DNA of 64,000 nt, taken from positions 310,001-374,000 of the forward strand of contig JACKFE010000002.1 in assembly GCA_020632635.1 (NCBI GenBank). The letters run 5' to 3'. Every line of letters begins with the position of its first letter. Within the stretch, counting starts at the first letter, position 1. Source of the stretch: Nitrospiraceae bacterium (GTDB taxonomy: Bacteria; Nitrospirota; Nitrospiria; Nitrospirales; UBA8639). The notes beneath the pieces are model-generated. The model saw nothing but the letters and a program-made list of their open reading frames with translations. It ran no database searches and was not told the DNA's origin. Positions 41,738 through 51,588 of the stretch are shown in pieces. The position numbers and the translations under genes were made by a program.

Positions 41738-43339
41738 ATGTTGGCTCACTCCCCCATCTCCAGTGTGTTAGGCATCAGCACGATAGTCTTATGCCTGGTC
41801 CTGCCCAGCCCTCATGGTTGGTCCGCCTCATTCACTTCCGAAACATCAGAAGATCCGCTCCAGCAGGAGTCCTCACTCTCTGACTTGGTGCCTCGGGACA
41901 CCGTCATCACCTTGACGCTGAAAGAGGCTGTGCTGCATGCGCTGGAAAATAATTTAGACATCTCCGTCAGCCGTCATACCCGAAATATCCGGGTAACGGA
42001 TATCGTGTTTCAGCAAGCCCAATTTGACCCCACTGTGCAACTAAACGGCCGTTATGATCGCACCGTCTCTCCGCTCAACCGCCCCGTCTTTGGATTTGGG
42101 GGAGTCCCCCTAGGATCGGACCCAGCCAAGTTTGACCAAAACGACACGCATTTTAGCCTTGCACTCAATCAAAAACTTCTCACCGGCGGGACCTACGACC
42201 TGACCTTCGATACCAACCGCAATTCCGTAGCTGGGCCAAATGCCTTCCTGTTTAACCCATCCTATGGCAGTAATTTGCTCTTCAATCTCACCCAACCGCT
42301 CTTAAGAAACTTCGGGTCCTCTGTCAATGGCACCCTAATCGTGCTGGCCCGAAACGCCGCGGCCATCGAATACTTAGGCTTTCTCCTTCAGGTCCAAACG
42401 GTCATCAGTCAAATCGAACAAGCCTATTGGGAATTGGTGTTTACCCGAGAAAATCTGAAAGTGGCACAGGCTACCCTGCGAGCGGCGGAAGAACTCTTGG
42501 CGAGCAACCGAGCCAAAGTTAAAGCCGGGATCATGGCCGACGTTGAAGCCCTTCAAGCCCAAGCAGGAGTAGCCGGGCGGGTGGAACAGGTCTTAATTGC
42601 CCAAAAAGCCGTGGAAGACCAGGAAGACCAGCTACGACGCCTTCTCAACCATCGGGAAGATCACCTGGTTCAAACAACCCCCATTGTCCCCATGGACAAT
42701 CCTCAACATGACTATGAAGCGGCACATCTCCCTTCTACCATTCACTCGGCTTTGAACAATCGTCCAGAGATTTTACAAGCCAAGAAAAATCTGGAATCGG
42801 CTGGCGCCCAAACACAATTTGCCAAGAACCAACTCTTACCGGATTTATCGTTCCAAGGCGGCATCGGGCTTGGGGGACTCGGGAACAATCCGAGGGATAG
42901 TTGGGACCGGCTCGGCAGCACGAATTATTACAACATGGGAGGAGGCCTGGTCCTGAGTTATCCACTCGGCAATCGCTCTGCAGAAAGCCAATATAAACGA
43001 CGCATCCTGGAGGCCCAACAGAATCAGACCCTGCTGCAACGGATGCGGCAACAAGTTATCCTGGACGTCAAAGAGGCCGCTCGCCGGGTCCAAACCAACT
43101 ACAAACGTATCCGCACGACGCAAACAGCCAGAACCCTCTCGGAACGGCAGCTCAAAGCCGAACAAGAACGCCTGAATCTTGGCCTGACCACCACACGAAA
43201 CGTTCTACAGTTTCAAGGAGACCTCGCGGAAGCCAAAGGGAAGGAATTACGGGCGATCCTGGATTATAACCAGGCTCTCTCCAATCTCCGCCTGGTCTCC
43301 GCCTCCTCCTTCGACCATTACGACATCACGATCAAGTAA
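41738..43339 (+). CDS. TolC-family outer membrane efflux protein
   Basis: A 533-residue outer-membrane factor. A signal peptide (GISTIVLCLVLPSPHGWSA) is followed by paired helical-hairpin repeats, each with coiled-coil character (QAYWELVFTRENLKVAQATL-like and RRVQTNYKRIRTTQTARTLS). TolC trimers form the trans-periplasmic exit channel for tripartite pumps. It heads an operon with an adaptor (43446), an ABC ATPase (44620) and a permease (45336), a MacAB-TolC-type arrangement. Confidence 0.92.
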   Translation: MLAHSPISSVLGISTIVLCLVLPSPHGWSASFTSETSEDPLQQESSLSDLVPRDTVITLTLKEAVLHALENNLDISVSRHTRNIRVTDIVFQQAQFDPTVQLNGRYDRTVSPLNRPVFGFGGVPLGSDPAKFDQNDTHFSLALNQKLLTGGTYDLTFDTNRNSVAGPNAFLFNPSYGSNLLFNLTQPLLRNFGSSVNGTLIVLARNAAAIEYLGFLLQVQTVISQIEQAYWELVFTRENLKVAQATLRAAEELLASNRAKVKAGIMADVEALQAQAGVAGRVEQVLIAQKAVEDQEDQLRRLLNHREDHLVQTTPIVPMDNPQHDYEAAHLPSTIHSALNNRPEILQAKKNLESAGAQTQFAKNQLLPDLSFQGGIGLGGLGNNPRDSWDRLGSTNYYNMGGGLVLSYPLGNRSAESQYKRRILEAQQNQTLLQRMRQQVILDVKEAARRVQTNYKRIRTTQTARTLSERQLKAEQERLNLGLTTTRNVLQFQGDLAEAKGKELRAILDYNQALSNLRLVSASSFDHYDITIK

Positions 43340-43445
43340 CACCGTTTTTCCCAGGACGTTCTCTGCATCCGGTCAGACAACAGTTCCCAGAAGTTGAGAA
43401 GGCCTGTTACCATGTAAGAGCGCACTCTGAATTACGCAAAGGATC

Positions 43446-44600
43446 ATGATCCCGTTTATGAAGCGAAAACTGTGGCTGACCCTCCTGGTCGTATCCATGG
43501 CCACCGGCATAGGGGTGTATTGGTATCTCCCCGTCTCCAATTCCGACTCGGCAGAGAAACCACCCCCCGCCACCATCGAAGTCATTCGGACCTCCCTCCA
43601 AACCAGAGTGTCGGAAACCGGTACGATTCAGCCCTCACAAACCATTGAGATTAAATCGCAGTTCTCCGGAGAAGTCGCCGACATTCGCGTCGGAACAGGA
43701 CAGCCCGTACACAAAGATCAAATTTTGGCCATTATCCGCCAGGAGCCAAGCCAGGCCCGGCAGGTGGCCCAATTACGCGCCGCGATTCAAGAAGAGCGAC
43801 TGAACGTGGAGATGGCCCAACGCAATTGGGTCCGATCGCAATCCCTCTTTAAGAAAGGGTATATCGCCCAGAAGGAAATGGAAACATCCCAACAGGATTA
43901 TCAACGAGCCGTAGTCCGGTTAGATCTGGCAGAGCGTCAACTCTTATTAGCCCTGGGCGGAAATCAGGAATTATTTGAGCGATACCGGAAGGGACGGGCG
44001 GCAGACACGCGGCCGGAAGAATTTCTGGTCCGCTCTCCTTCTTCCGGAACCGTTCTCGAAGTGTTGGTCCACACCGGGGAAATCATCACATCAGGAACCG
44101 CCACCTTCGGCGGAGGGACGATCCTCATGCGGCTTGCGGACCTGTCTCATATGATGGTCAAAGCCAAAATTAATGAAGTGAATATTCCTCGCGTGTCCGT
44201 AGGACAACCAGTGGACATCCGCCTGGATGCCTTGCCCGGGCAGCTCTTTCAGGGTCGCGTGTCGTCTATTGCCGCGCAGGGAGTCAAAGAGGAAAATATT
44301 GTCACATACGAAGTCGCCATCAGCATCGAAGACGCCAACCCCGCCCTAAAACCCATGTTGACCGCCAATATTGATATCGTCACTCAAAAACTCGAAGACG
44401 TCCTGACGATTCCCTTGGAAGTCCTTCGGGTGGAAAAAGGCGATGACATGGTGGATGTCTTGGTTCATGGAGAACCACAACCCCGGAAAGTGCGGGTGGC
44501 CTTCCGAACGGACACACAAGCCGTGGTGACCAAAGGCCTTCAAGAACATGACCGGGTGGTCAAACCGACGTTCAAAAAAGACTCTCCACACGCCTCATAA
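43446..44600 (+). CDS. MacA-type periplasmic adaptor (HlyD family)
   Basis: A 384-residue membrane-fusion protein: N-terminal anchor (LWLTLLVVSMATGIGVYWYL), a split biotinyl-lipoyl domain (IEIKSQFSGEVADIRV and FLVRSPSSGTVLEVLVHTGE), a helical hairpin (about 95-160) and a beta-barrel plus membrane-proximal domain. It links an inner-membrane ABC transporter to TolC. The ATG at 43446 has AAAGG upstream. It overlaps the following ATPase start region closely (19 bp between stop and ATG). Confidence 0.92.
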   Translation: MIPFMKRKLWLTLLVVSMATGIGVYWYLPVSNSDSAEKPPPATIEVIRTSLQTRVSETGTIQPSQTIEIKSQFSGEVADIRVGTGQPVHKDQILAIIRQEPSQARQVAQLRAAIQEERLNVEMAQRNWVRSQSLFKKGYIAQKEMETSQQDYQRAVVRLDLAERQLLLALGGNQELFERYRKGRAADTRPEEFLVRSPSSGTVLEVLVHTGEIITSGTATFGGGTILMRLADLSHMMVKAKINEVNIPRVSVGQPVDIRLDALPGQLFQGRVSSIAAQGVKEENIVTYEVAISIEDANPALKPMLTANIDIVTQKLEDVLTIPLEVLRVEKGDDMVDVLVHGEPQPRKVRVAFRTDTQAVVTKGLQEHDRVVKPTFKKDSPHAS

Positions 44601-44619
44601 CACGCAGAGCACGGACATC

Positions 44620-45339
44620 ATGCTGATTGACCTGCGAGCCGTGACCAAAACCTATCAAGCCGGCCATGTGGCCGTTCCGGCGCTCAAAGGGATCGACCTC
44701 CGGATCCATCACGGGGAATTTGTCGCCATCATCGGACAGTCCGGCAGTGGAAAAACGACCCTCTTGGACATTCTCGGCTGCCTGAGCCATCCCACCAGCG
44801 GCGAATACTGGCTGGACGGAGAAAATACCAATGTCATCTCCGAGTCACGACTCACCACCATTCGCAACCAAAAAATCGGATTTGTCTTCCAAACGTTTCA
44901 TCTGCTTCCTCGAAAAACCGCCCTGGATAATGTCCAGCTTCCACTCATGTATGCCGGAGTTCCCCGTGTCTCCCAACATCGCCGGGCACAGGAACTCTTG
45001 ACGATGGTGGGGCTGCAAGACCGGCTGCTGCATTACAGCAATCAACTATCCGGTGGACAGCAACAACGCGTCGCCATTGCACGCGCCCTGGCCAATCACC
45101 CCGCACTGCTATTGGCGGACGAGCCCACGGGCAACCTCGATACCCAATCCGGCAAGGATATTCTGGATATGTTCGAAACGCTGCATCGTGATGGTCAAAC
45201 TATTGTGATGATTACTCACGACCCGTCGATTGCTCAGCGGGCTAACCGGCGTATCACGTTATCGGATGGACAAGTCGTGGCGGATGAGACCTCCGACTTA
45301 TCAGCGTCCGCTCGACCCATTTCCAGCGAACAGACATGA
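44620..45339 (+). CDS. MacB-type ABC transporter ATP-binding protein
   Basis: A 239-residue ABC ATPase of the MacB/LolD group. Walker A is AIIGQSGSGKTTLLDILGC, signature QLSGGQQQRVAIARALANH, Walker B ALLLADEPTGNLDTQSG, and the H-loop is ITHDPS. It powers the adjacent FtsX-fold permease by mechanotransmission. The ATG at 44620 precedes LIDLRAVTKTYQAG. It overlaps the permease gene by 4 bp (ATGA). Confidence 0.94.
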   Translation: MLIDLRAVTKTYQAGHVAVPALKGIDLRIHHGEFVAIIGQSGSGKTTLLDILGCLSHPTSGEYWLDGENTNVISESRLTTIRNQKIGFVFQTFHLLPRKTALDNVQLPLMYAGVPRVSQHRRAQELLTMVGLQDRLLHYSNQLSGGQQQRVAIARALANHPALLLADEPTGNLDTQSGKDILDMFETLHRDGQTIVMITHDPSIAQRANRRITLSDGQVVADETSDLSASARPISSEQT

Positions 45340-46556
45340 TCGGCTCAATTTTCCAAGATGCCCTCAAAAACCTGACGGCCAATCTCCTGCGTTCCAGTTT
45401 GACCATGTTGGGAGTGATTATTGGCGTGGCCTCGGTCATCACCATGATCGCCATTGTAGAGGGCGGTCAGCTCTGGCTGGTCAACTCCATCGAACGTTTG
45501 GGCACCAATTTACTTTTTGTGTGGAAAAAACGGTTAACCGTGGAGGAACGCCGGATCTTTGCAGGAAGGAACACCCAACTGCGTTATGAAGATGCGTTGG
45601 CCATCCGGGAACGATTTCCCGAATTGGATGTCGCACCGGTTCTCGAAATTGATCAAAAGATTAAGGCCGGGGATCGGGACTATAGCGGGCGGGTGACGGC
45701 CACGTCTCCAGAATTCAGTACGATCCGCAACTTCCACCCTGCCAGTGGCCGATTTCTCACATCAACCGACCTCCACGATTGGCATCGCACGATCGTGCTC
45801 GGGCAAACCGTGGCTCAAGCCCTCTTTGGCTCCTCACCGGCACTTGGGGAGGAGGTCAAAATACGCGATCACCGGTTTACCGTCGTCGGTGTCATGGAGC
45901 CCAAAGGAGAAATTTACGGGCAGGATTATGATGAAATGATGTTTATACCCATCACGACCGGCATGCGGTTTTTTACGGGAACCAATAAAATTCGCTTTCT
46001 GATCCTTCACGTGCCCCAACGGGAACGGATGCCGGAGATCACCGAAGAACTCCACCAATTCCTCGTACAACGCCATGATGGGGTGGATGACATTTTCATT
46101 CGTAATCAAGGCGAATTTCTGGGTGCCGTGGAGCAAACGATCTGGACCTTCCGGATCGTCTTAAGTGGCATTGCTCTTGTCGCCTTGCTGGTCGGCGGGA
46201 TTGGCATTATGAATATCATGCTGGTCACCGTGACGGAACGCACACGTGAAATCGGCTTGCGAAAAGCCATCGGGGCTAAGCGCCGGGACATTCTCCTGCA
46301 ATTTCTGATCGAATCCACCACGATCAGCATCGTCGGAGGCACCGTAGGAATTGTAGTGGGCATTGTCGCCGCCTACGGGTTTGGCAATATGGTGGCCCAA
46401 GCCATGCCAGGCGGAGGGGACTGGGGAGCAGTGATCCAGCCATCGGCCATTGCGATTGCCTTTCTCTTTGCCATCGCCGTGGGAGTCACTTTTGGTCTGT
46501 TCCCGGCCATCAAGGCCTCGAAACTCGATCCGGCTGAAGCCTTACGATACCAATAG
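45336..46556 (+). CDS. MacB-type ABC transporter permease
   Basis: A 406-residue permease with one N-terminal helix (SSLTMLGVIIGVASVITMIA), a large periplasmic MacB_PCD domain (about 40-280) and three C-terminal helices with the FtsX coupling motif TERTREIGLRKAIGAKRRDI. The C-terminus KASKLDPAEALRYQ is typical of MacB. ATPase and permease are separate genes rather than the fused E. coli form. The substrate is unknown (macrolides, peptides or siderophores are exported by relatives). Confidence 0.94.
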   Translation: MIGSIFQDALKNLTANLLRSSLTMLGVIIGVASVITMIAIVEGGQLWLVNSIERLGTNLLFVWKKRLTVEERRIFAGRNTQLRYEDALAIRERFPELDVAPVLEIDQKIKAGDRDYSGRVTATSPEFSTIRNFHPASGRFLTSTDLHDWHRTIVLGQTVAQALFGSSPALGEEVKIRDHRFTVVGVMEPKGEIYGQDYDEMMFIPITTGMRFFTGTNKIRFLILHVPQRERMPEITEELHQFLVQRHDGVDDIFIRNQGEFLGAVEQTIWTFRIVLSGIALVALLVGGIGIMNIMLVTVTERTREIGLRKAIGAKRRDILLQFLIESTTISIVGGTVGIVVGIVAAYGFGNMVAQAMPGGGDWGAVIQPSAIAIAFLFAIAVGVTFGLFPAIKASKLDPAEALRYQ

Positions 46557-46584
46557 CCATAATCGTGAAAGGATACATGGAGTC

Positions 46585-47325
46585 GTGAGGCGACAAGAGG
46601 AACAACGAACCGAAGCGATCATAGAGTACGATCGAAGGGTCGCCGCACACCCGCCAGAATTGTGGACGGCTTTGGTCATCACTCCCCTGCTGGCGACCGC
46701 CTTCTTCTACCTCCTCCCAGCTCATGCACAGGCCCAACGTTCCTGGCAATTTCTTCCCCAACTATCGGCTTATGCCTGCCTCACCCTTTGGGCGGTTCGC
46801 AATCGGGATATACCGGCCAAACTCGGGCTGGAATACGGGAAAATCTCTACCGGGATCTGGAAAGGCCTAGGGGTGGGGCTCATTCTGGGGAGCCTGAACA
46901 CTGTCTTGATTCTGTATGGCGCCCCTTTGCTGGATATCGAAATCGGATTTCTTCGTGAGACTCCGCATGCCCATCTATCCCCGGCCCTCATGGTCCCGTG
47001 GTTCATTCTCCTCATTGCCATTGGGGTCGAGGTCAACTTCCGAGGATTTTTACTGGGACGATTCACCGCCCTCCTTACCACCTGTCCCGTCTTTGCCCAA
47101 AGACCATTCGTCGCGCAAGCACTGGCGCTGGGCCTATCCAGTCTGATCTTCGCGTTTGACCCGTTCATGGTCGTCACCTTCCAATCTCTTCATTGGATCG
47201 CCTTATGGGACGGACTGATCTGGGGAGGAATCTGGCTCTATACCAGGAACCTGTATATCCCCATCACCGCTCATGCCATGGAAGTCATTATTGAGTATCT
47301 CACAATCCGCTCACTCCTCATATGA
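46585..47325 (+). CDS. CPBP-like intramembrane protein
   Basis: A 246-residue polytopic membrane protein resembling CPBP/Abi intramembrane proteases. Motif 1 appears as GVEVNFRGFLLGRFTALL, with Val in place of the first Glu of the EExxxR motif; the C-terminal PITAHAMEVIIEYL matches the Hx3N/D-type motif only loosely. Activity is therefore doubtful. The GTG start at 46585 is tentative. It follows the efflux permease by 28 bp and overlaps the next gene by 4 bp. Confidence 0.68.
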   Translation: MRRQEEQRTEAIIEYDRRVAAHPPELWTALVITPLLATAFFYLLPAHAQAQRSWQFLPQLSAYACLTLWAVRNRDIPAKLGLEYGKISTGIWKGLGVGLILGSLNTVLILYGAPLLDIEIGFLRETPHAHLSPALMVPWFILLIAIGVEVNFRGFLLGRFTALLTTCPVFAQRPFVAQALALGLSSLIFAFDPFMVVTFQSLHWIALWDGLIWGGIWLYTRNLYIPITAHAMEVIIEYLTIRSLLI

Positions 47326-48359
47326 CTCCCTCCTTTTCTCCACATCTCGTGAATGACGCCTTTGGTGACCCGGGCCTCTATCTTGAAATCCGGTGGAGCC
47401 GGCGGGCCCTCTTGTTTGATTTGGGGGATAATTCCGCCCTCAGTCCCACCTCTCTCCTGCGCGCTCAGGATATTTTTCTCTCCCATACCCACATGGATCA
47501 CTTTATCGGCTTTGACCGGTTGGTTCGCGTGGCGCTAGGAAGAGGAAAGCGGCTGAGGCTTTTCGGTCCTCCAGGACTCATTGCCAATGTAGAGGGAAAA
47601 CTCAAGGGGTATACCTGGAATCTAGTTGACGGATACCCGTTAAGCCTGGAGGTGCACGAATTTTATCCGGACCACCGCGAACAGGCCGACTTCCATGCCA
47701 AAGACGGGTTTCGATGCCACCCCCATGCCCCAATTCCCGCGGATCACACCGAAGTGTTCTCAGTGCTCCAGGAACCCGCGTTATCCATCAAGGCCACCGC
47801 ACTGAACCATCGTATTCCATCCTTGGCGTTTGCCATCGAAGAACCGTTCCACATCAACATCAATAAGGTGCGTCTGCATGAAGCCGGGCTTCCCGTCGGC
47901 TCCTGGCTCAAAGAGGTCAAGCGACTCATATGGGAAGGCCAACCCGATTCCTACAGATGGGACGCGACGCTCTATTTTGAACATCGCCAAGAAACCCGAT
48001 CATTCCGGTTAGGCGATATGAAGAAACAATTTGTGACCATCAGCCGTGGACAAAAAATCGCCTATGTCGTCGATTGCCGGTATGATACGGAAAACGAGCG
48101 GAAAATCATTGCGCTCTGTCAACACGCGGACACCCTGTTTTGTGAGGCGCCATTTCTGGAGCAAGATTCCGAAAAAGCGGCCAATCGCTACCATCTCACG
48201 GCTCATCAGGCAGGCCTCCTGGCCGGAAAAGCCCAGGTGCAACAATTGGAGGTCTTTCATTTTTCACCCCGGTATACCGGACAGGGGGCATTGCTCAAAC
48301 AGGAAGCCCACGAGGCCTTCATTCACACGCAGCAAGAAAGGCATGGAACAGTGGCATGA
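47322..48359 (+). CDS. RNase Z-like metallo-beta-lactamase fold hydrolase
   Basis: A 345-residue MBL-fold protein. The metal site is LSHTHMDHFIGFDRLVRVAL (HxHxDH), with later ligands near DCRYD and FHFSPRY. It resembles RNase Z homologues, including a TALNHRIPSLAF motif, but is not the standard tRNase Z length of about 310. The possible role is RNA or phosphodiester cleavage. It overlaps its neighbours by 4 bp on each side, indicating an operon. Confidence 0.82.
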   Translation: MTPSFSPHLVNDAFGDPGLYLEIRWSRRALLFDLGDNSALSPTSLLRAQDIFLSHTHMDHFIGFDRLVRVALGRGKRLRLFGPPGLIANVEGKLKGYTWNLVDGYPLSLEVHEFYPDHREQADFHAKDGFRCHPHAPIPADHTEVFSVLQEPALSIKATALNHRIPSLAFAIEEPFHININKVRLHEAGLPVGSWLKEVKRLIWEGQPDSYRWDATLYFEHRQETRSFRLGDMKKQFVTISRGQKIAYVVDCRYDTENERKIIALCQHADTLFCEAPFLEQDSEKAANRYHLTAHQAGLLAGKAQVQQLEVFHFSPRYTGQGALLKQEAHEAFIHTQQERHGTVA

Positions 48360-48694
48360 CTGAAGTCGTGAAGTATATCGTGTATTTTTTTCTGGGCGGG
48401 TTATTGGTCAGCGTCTCCACCTACCTCGGCAGCCATGGCAAAGGCTTTCTGGCCGCCCTGGCCAGTACGTTGCCGGTCATTAGCGGACTCACCTTTATTT
48501 TGGTATACCTGAATGCGGGCGGCGGCCCCACCGTGTCGTTCGCCAAAAATTTGATTTGGCTCTCTCCTCCATGGTTTGTCTATGTGGGAACCATGATTGT
48601 GGGAGTACCCAAATTGGGATTCTGGCCTGCCTACGGCCTCGCTCTGGGCTTGTATCTGGTGGGCGTGGGATGTACCCGCCTATTGATCGAATAA
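48356..48694 (+). CDS. Small membrane protein, DUF3147-like
   Basis: A 112-residue protein with about four hydrophobic helices (YIVYFFLGGLLVSVSTYLG, GFLAALASTLPVISGLTFIL, WFVYVGTMIVGV, AYGLALGLYLVGVG). It resembles DUF3147/GlpM-type small membrane proteins; function unknown. The start overlaps the preceding hydrolase stop. Confidence 0.68.
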   Translation: MTEVVKYIVYFFLGGLLVSVSTYLGSHGKGFLAALASTLPVISGLTFILVYLNAGGGPTVSFAKNLIWLSPPWFVYVGTMIVGVPKLGFWPAYGLALGLYLVGVGCTRLLIE

Positions 48695-48738
48695 GACCGA
48701 CAGTCCGTCGGCAAAATGGAGAAACCGAGAGACCCACG

Positions 48739-49176
48739 ATGGCTGAATTCATCAAACCAATCATTCATGCATTTCTCGTCTGCGACACGATCATCATCGA
48801 TAGCCTGACGGGAAAGAAAAGCCTCATCGGCGCCTTCACTCATCTCTGGGCGAAAAGCTTCCCTTGCCATCACCCACAAATGGGCGTTTACTTTTCCTTA
48901 ACCGACGCAGAAGGCAAGTACTCGTTTGAAATCCAACTCATCTACCTGGACCAAAACCAGGTAGTGGGAAAAGGCGCCTTGCCGCCTATCGACATTCATA
49001 ACCGGTTAGCCACTCATGACTTTGGCGTGAATATTCCCTACCTCCTCTTCCCCGGCCCTGGCCGCTATGAGTTCCGCTTGTTTGCGGACGGTCATTTCAT
49101 TACCCAAAAAGACTTTCAGGTCCTTCAGCAAACTCCTTCCCCGGCTCAGTCACAGACGCCACCCGGAGAATCCTGA
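48739..49176 (+). CDS. DUF6941-like protein
   Basis: A 145-residue protein with a beta-rich pattern (HAFLVCDTIIIDSLTGKKSL, VYFSLTDAEGKYSFEIQLIY, GRYEFRLFADGHFITQKDF). It resembles the DUF6941 family, which has no known function, and ends with a Gln/Pro/Ser tail. The ATG at 48739 is chosen because the preceding frame overlaps the membrane protein gene. It is probably the last gene of the efflux-led operon. Confidence 0.68.
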   Translation: MAEFIKPIIHAFLVCDTIIIDSLTGKKSLIGAFTHLWAKSFPCHHPQMGVYFSLTDAEGKYSFEIQLIYLDQNQVVGKGALPPIDIHNRLATHDFGVNIPYLLFPGPGRYEFRLFADGHFITQKDFQVLQQTPSPAQSQTPPGES

Positions 49177-49403
49177 GCGTTCATGCGTCTTCGCTCTGGA
49201 TAGACCCACCGATCCTCGCATTTTCCTTACCCCATTTTCTGATAGGAATCCATCCGCAACACCACCTATTCCCGAAGAACGTCCAATAACCTTCGCTCAC
49301 GGATCAGCTACGACACCTGCCGTTGGATCACGTTTTCGCGTATTTCTCCGAGAAACATGGGTATTGAACGGAACCCACCATGAGCCATGACGAGGAGACA
49401 GAA

Positions 49404-50324
49404 ATGACAACACGTTGGATCCGCCACATTCTTTTATGGACGCTCATCCCCCTCTTGATGGTGCTGTCAGCAACCGCAACCTCAGCGCAAGTCGTGGGGA
49501 ACGGCTACAACAATAGTCTCATCTACAAAATCGAATCAGGGACCAATACGGTCTATATCCTAGGCTCGTTGCATGCCCTGGCCGAGGAATATTATCCCCT
49601 TACACGCAGCTTCACCTATTCGTATTACGATTCGCAAAAAGTCATCTTTGAAATCGACCCTACCATTCTTTTCACCTCTACACCCAAGCCGGAGATCGTG
49701 AAGCAATCCATGTTCACGAACGGCATGACGATTCAAAAAGCGCTAACACCGAAAACCTATCAATTGTTAACCAAAAAATTGCGCCAGATGGGCATTTCCC
49801 CAAAAGAGGTCGAGAAGTTCAAACCGTGGAAACTGTATTTGTTGGTGGGGGGCACGCTGGATTCAGCCAAAGACTTTCGCCCGGATCTGGGCATCGAACG
49901 ATACTTCTACCAAATGGCCAAGGACGCCGGGAAAGAAACCGGCGGATTAGAAACGCTTGAAGATCAATTGAATGTCTTTGACACACTCTCCTTCAAAGAG
50001 CAGGAAGCCCTTCTATTGGAAGTTCTTCAAAACGGACAAACACAAGAAAAACAATTCGTGCAAATGGTGAAAAGCTGGCACCAAGGCAACTTGGCCGGCA
50101 TGGAACGATTCGTCGAAACCTTTAAAGCCTACCCCAAGTATTATCAGGCCATTCTGGTAAAACGGAATCACAATTGGGTCCCCCAAATTGAAGCATTCCT
50201 CAAAGATACCAAAAACTATTTCGTGGTTGTTGGGGTGGCGCATCTGCCTGGTGAGGATGGCCTCATTGCCCTGCTGGAGAAAAAAGGGTACACCTTGGAG
50301 CGTGTGTCGTTTGCCCGTCCATAA
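49404..50324 (+). CDS. TraB/GumN family protein
   Basis: A 306-residue exported protein: signal peptide (LLWTLIPLLMVLSATATSA), then the TraB/GumN fold with VYILGSLHALAEEYYPL (the GxxH motif) and the C-terminal KRNHNWVPQIEAFL and FVVVGVAHLPGEDGLIALL motifs. Relatives are proposed metalloproteases or pheromone-shutdown proteins; the role here is unknown. The ATG at 49404 follows GAGGAGAC. Transcribed alone. Confidence 0.9.
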   Translation: MTTRWIRHILLWTLIPLLMVLSATATSAQVVGNGYNNSLIYKIESGTNTVYILGSLHALAEEYYPLTRSFTYSYYDSQKVIFEIDPTILFTSTPKPEIVKQSMFTNGMTIQKALTPKTYQLLTKKLRQMGISPKEVEKFKPWKLYLLVGGTLDSAKDFRPDLGIERYFYQMAKDAGKETGGLETLEDQLNVFDTLSFKEQEALLLEVLQNGQTQEKQFVQMVKSWHQGNLAGMERFVETFKAYPKYYQAILVKRNHNWVPQIEAFLKDTKNYFVVVGVAHLPGEDGLIALLEKKGYTLERVSFARP

Positions 50325-50940
50325 AACCACTCAGACGAAACGGTTCCGTCCCCCATCGTCTTGACCATTCAACGGCTCGTATTCCCTCCCCCTGTTTGGC
50401 TTCGAGGACACCGCTCTCGTCCCTGTTCCATTGACTCTCCCGTCCCTATTGACAGGATTTTTTGATCGGCGTAGCATGGGATCTGCGCTGGGGCACATAT
50501 CAAATCCTCCGGGAAAGCGAATGACAGCGCCACTCCCTTTCCCCGCCAATGCCAAGGAAGGAGGTCTTTCTATGGAAGACAGCACTCCACCGGGCAGCCA
50601 AGGCCCATCTGAGGCGAATCCAGCCTCGAGGGTGTGACGGGCCTACTCGTTTTTCACTGAGTCCATCGTTCACTCATTCGACATGTGCCGGGAGGCAGAG
50701 CAACTGGACTTTCCAGTCGTCCGAAATAAGAGTGAAGCTGGAAGAACAGGCCGGTGTTCTTGAGAGACTGACTCAGTCCGCATCCGAACGAAGGACTCGT
50801 CACCCGCCTTCGGATGGGTAATATCAACATGAGGCAATACCACAGTGGCTGGTGCCACTCGAGACGAGGGGTGAGGCTTGTTAAGGCTCACCCCTCGTGC
50901 TGTACTCCAATATGAACGTCGGCATCCCAGCAGTCCAAGC
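50325..50940. other. 616-bp intergenic region with a strong hairpin
   Basis: No convincing gene; short open frames here lack domain features or conserved composition. It contains a perfect 12-bp inverted repeat (see 50864-50898). Confidence 0.4.
50864..50898. terminator. Strong hairpin upstream of the deaminase gene
   Basis: ACGAGGGGTGAG and CTCACCCCTCGT form a perfect 12-bp stem with an 11-nt loop. It lies 43 bp before the deaminase ATG. No run of T follows, so it may be a repeat or attenuator rather than a Rho-independent terminator. Confidence 0.4.
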
Positions 50941-51546
50941 ATGATCCCTGCACCATCCCTTTTTCCCAGTCTCCATCTTGAGTTGCCGGCTTGGATGGCC
51001 GATTATGTGTCCAAGGCATCCCAGTGGACGACGACACGGGAACAACGAATGGCCTTTGTCGTCTCGTTGGCCCGGATGAATATTCAACATGGAACGGGCG
51101 GACCGTTTGCCGCCGCCATTTTTCGGCTGGACACTCATGAATTGGTTGCTCCGGGCGTCAATCTGGTGGTAGCCAGCCGATGTTCGGTGGCTCATGCGGA
51201 AATTATCGCGATGGCGTTGGCCCAACAACGGATCGGCTCACATGATTTGGGAGCCCCGGGCCTTCCCCGGCATGAGCTGGTGACCAGCTGCGAACCCTGC
51301 GCCATGTGCCTGGGGGCCATCCTGTGGTCCGGTACCGGCCAGGTGGTGTGTGCCGCTCGTGACAGCGATGCCACGGAAATTGGTTTTGACGAGGGCCCCA
51401 AACCCCTCGACTGGGTTTCGGCCCTTCAGCAACGAGGCATTGTCGTGACACAAGATGTCCTGAGAACCGAAGCCCGACAGATTTTGCAAGACTATGCCAA
51501 CCAAAACGGCATCATTTATAACAGCCGGCAAGGATTTGCACCCTAG
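50941..51546 (+). CDS. Nucleoside/guanine deaminase-like protein
   Basis: A 201-residue zinc-dependent deaminase of the CMP/dCMP family. The zinc motifs are SVAHAEIIAMALAQ (HAE) and TSCEPCAMCLGAILWSG (PCxxC). GGPFAAAIFRLDTHELVAPG resembles guanine and tRNA deaminase starts. Length and the N-terminal extension suggest a nucleoside or base deaminase rather than TadA. The ATG at 50941 lies just after the hairpin. Confidence 0.87.
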   Translation: MIPAPSLFPSLHLELPAWMADYVSKASQWTTTREQRMAFVVSLARMNIQHGTGGPFAAAIFRLDTHELVAPGVNLVVASRCSVAHAEIIAMALAQQRIGSHDLGAPGLPRHELVTSCEPCAMCLGAILWSGTGQVVCAARDSDATEIGFDEGPKPLDWVSALQQRGIVVTQDVLRTEARQILQDYANQNGIIYNSRQGFAP

Positions 51547-51588
51547 GGCGTGACCCGCAATACAGGATTTCACGGAAGGAGGCCCCAG

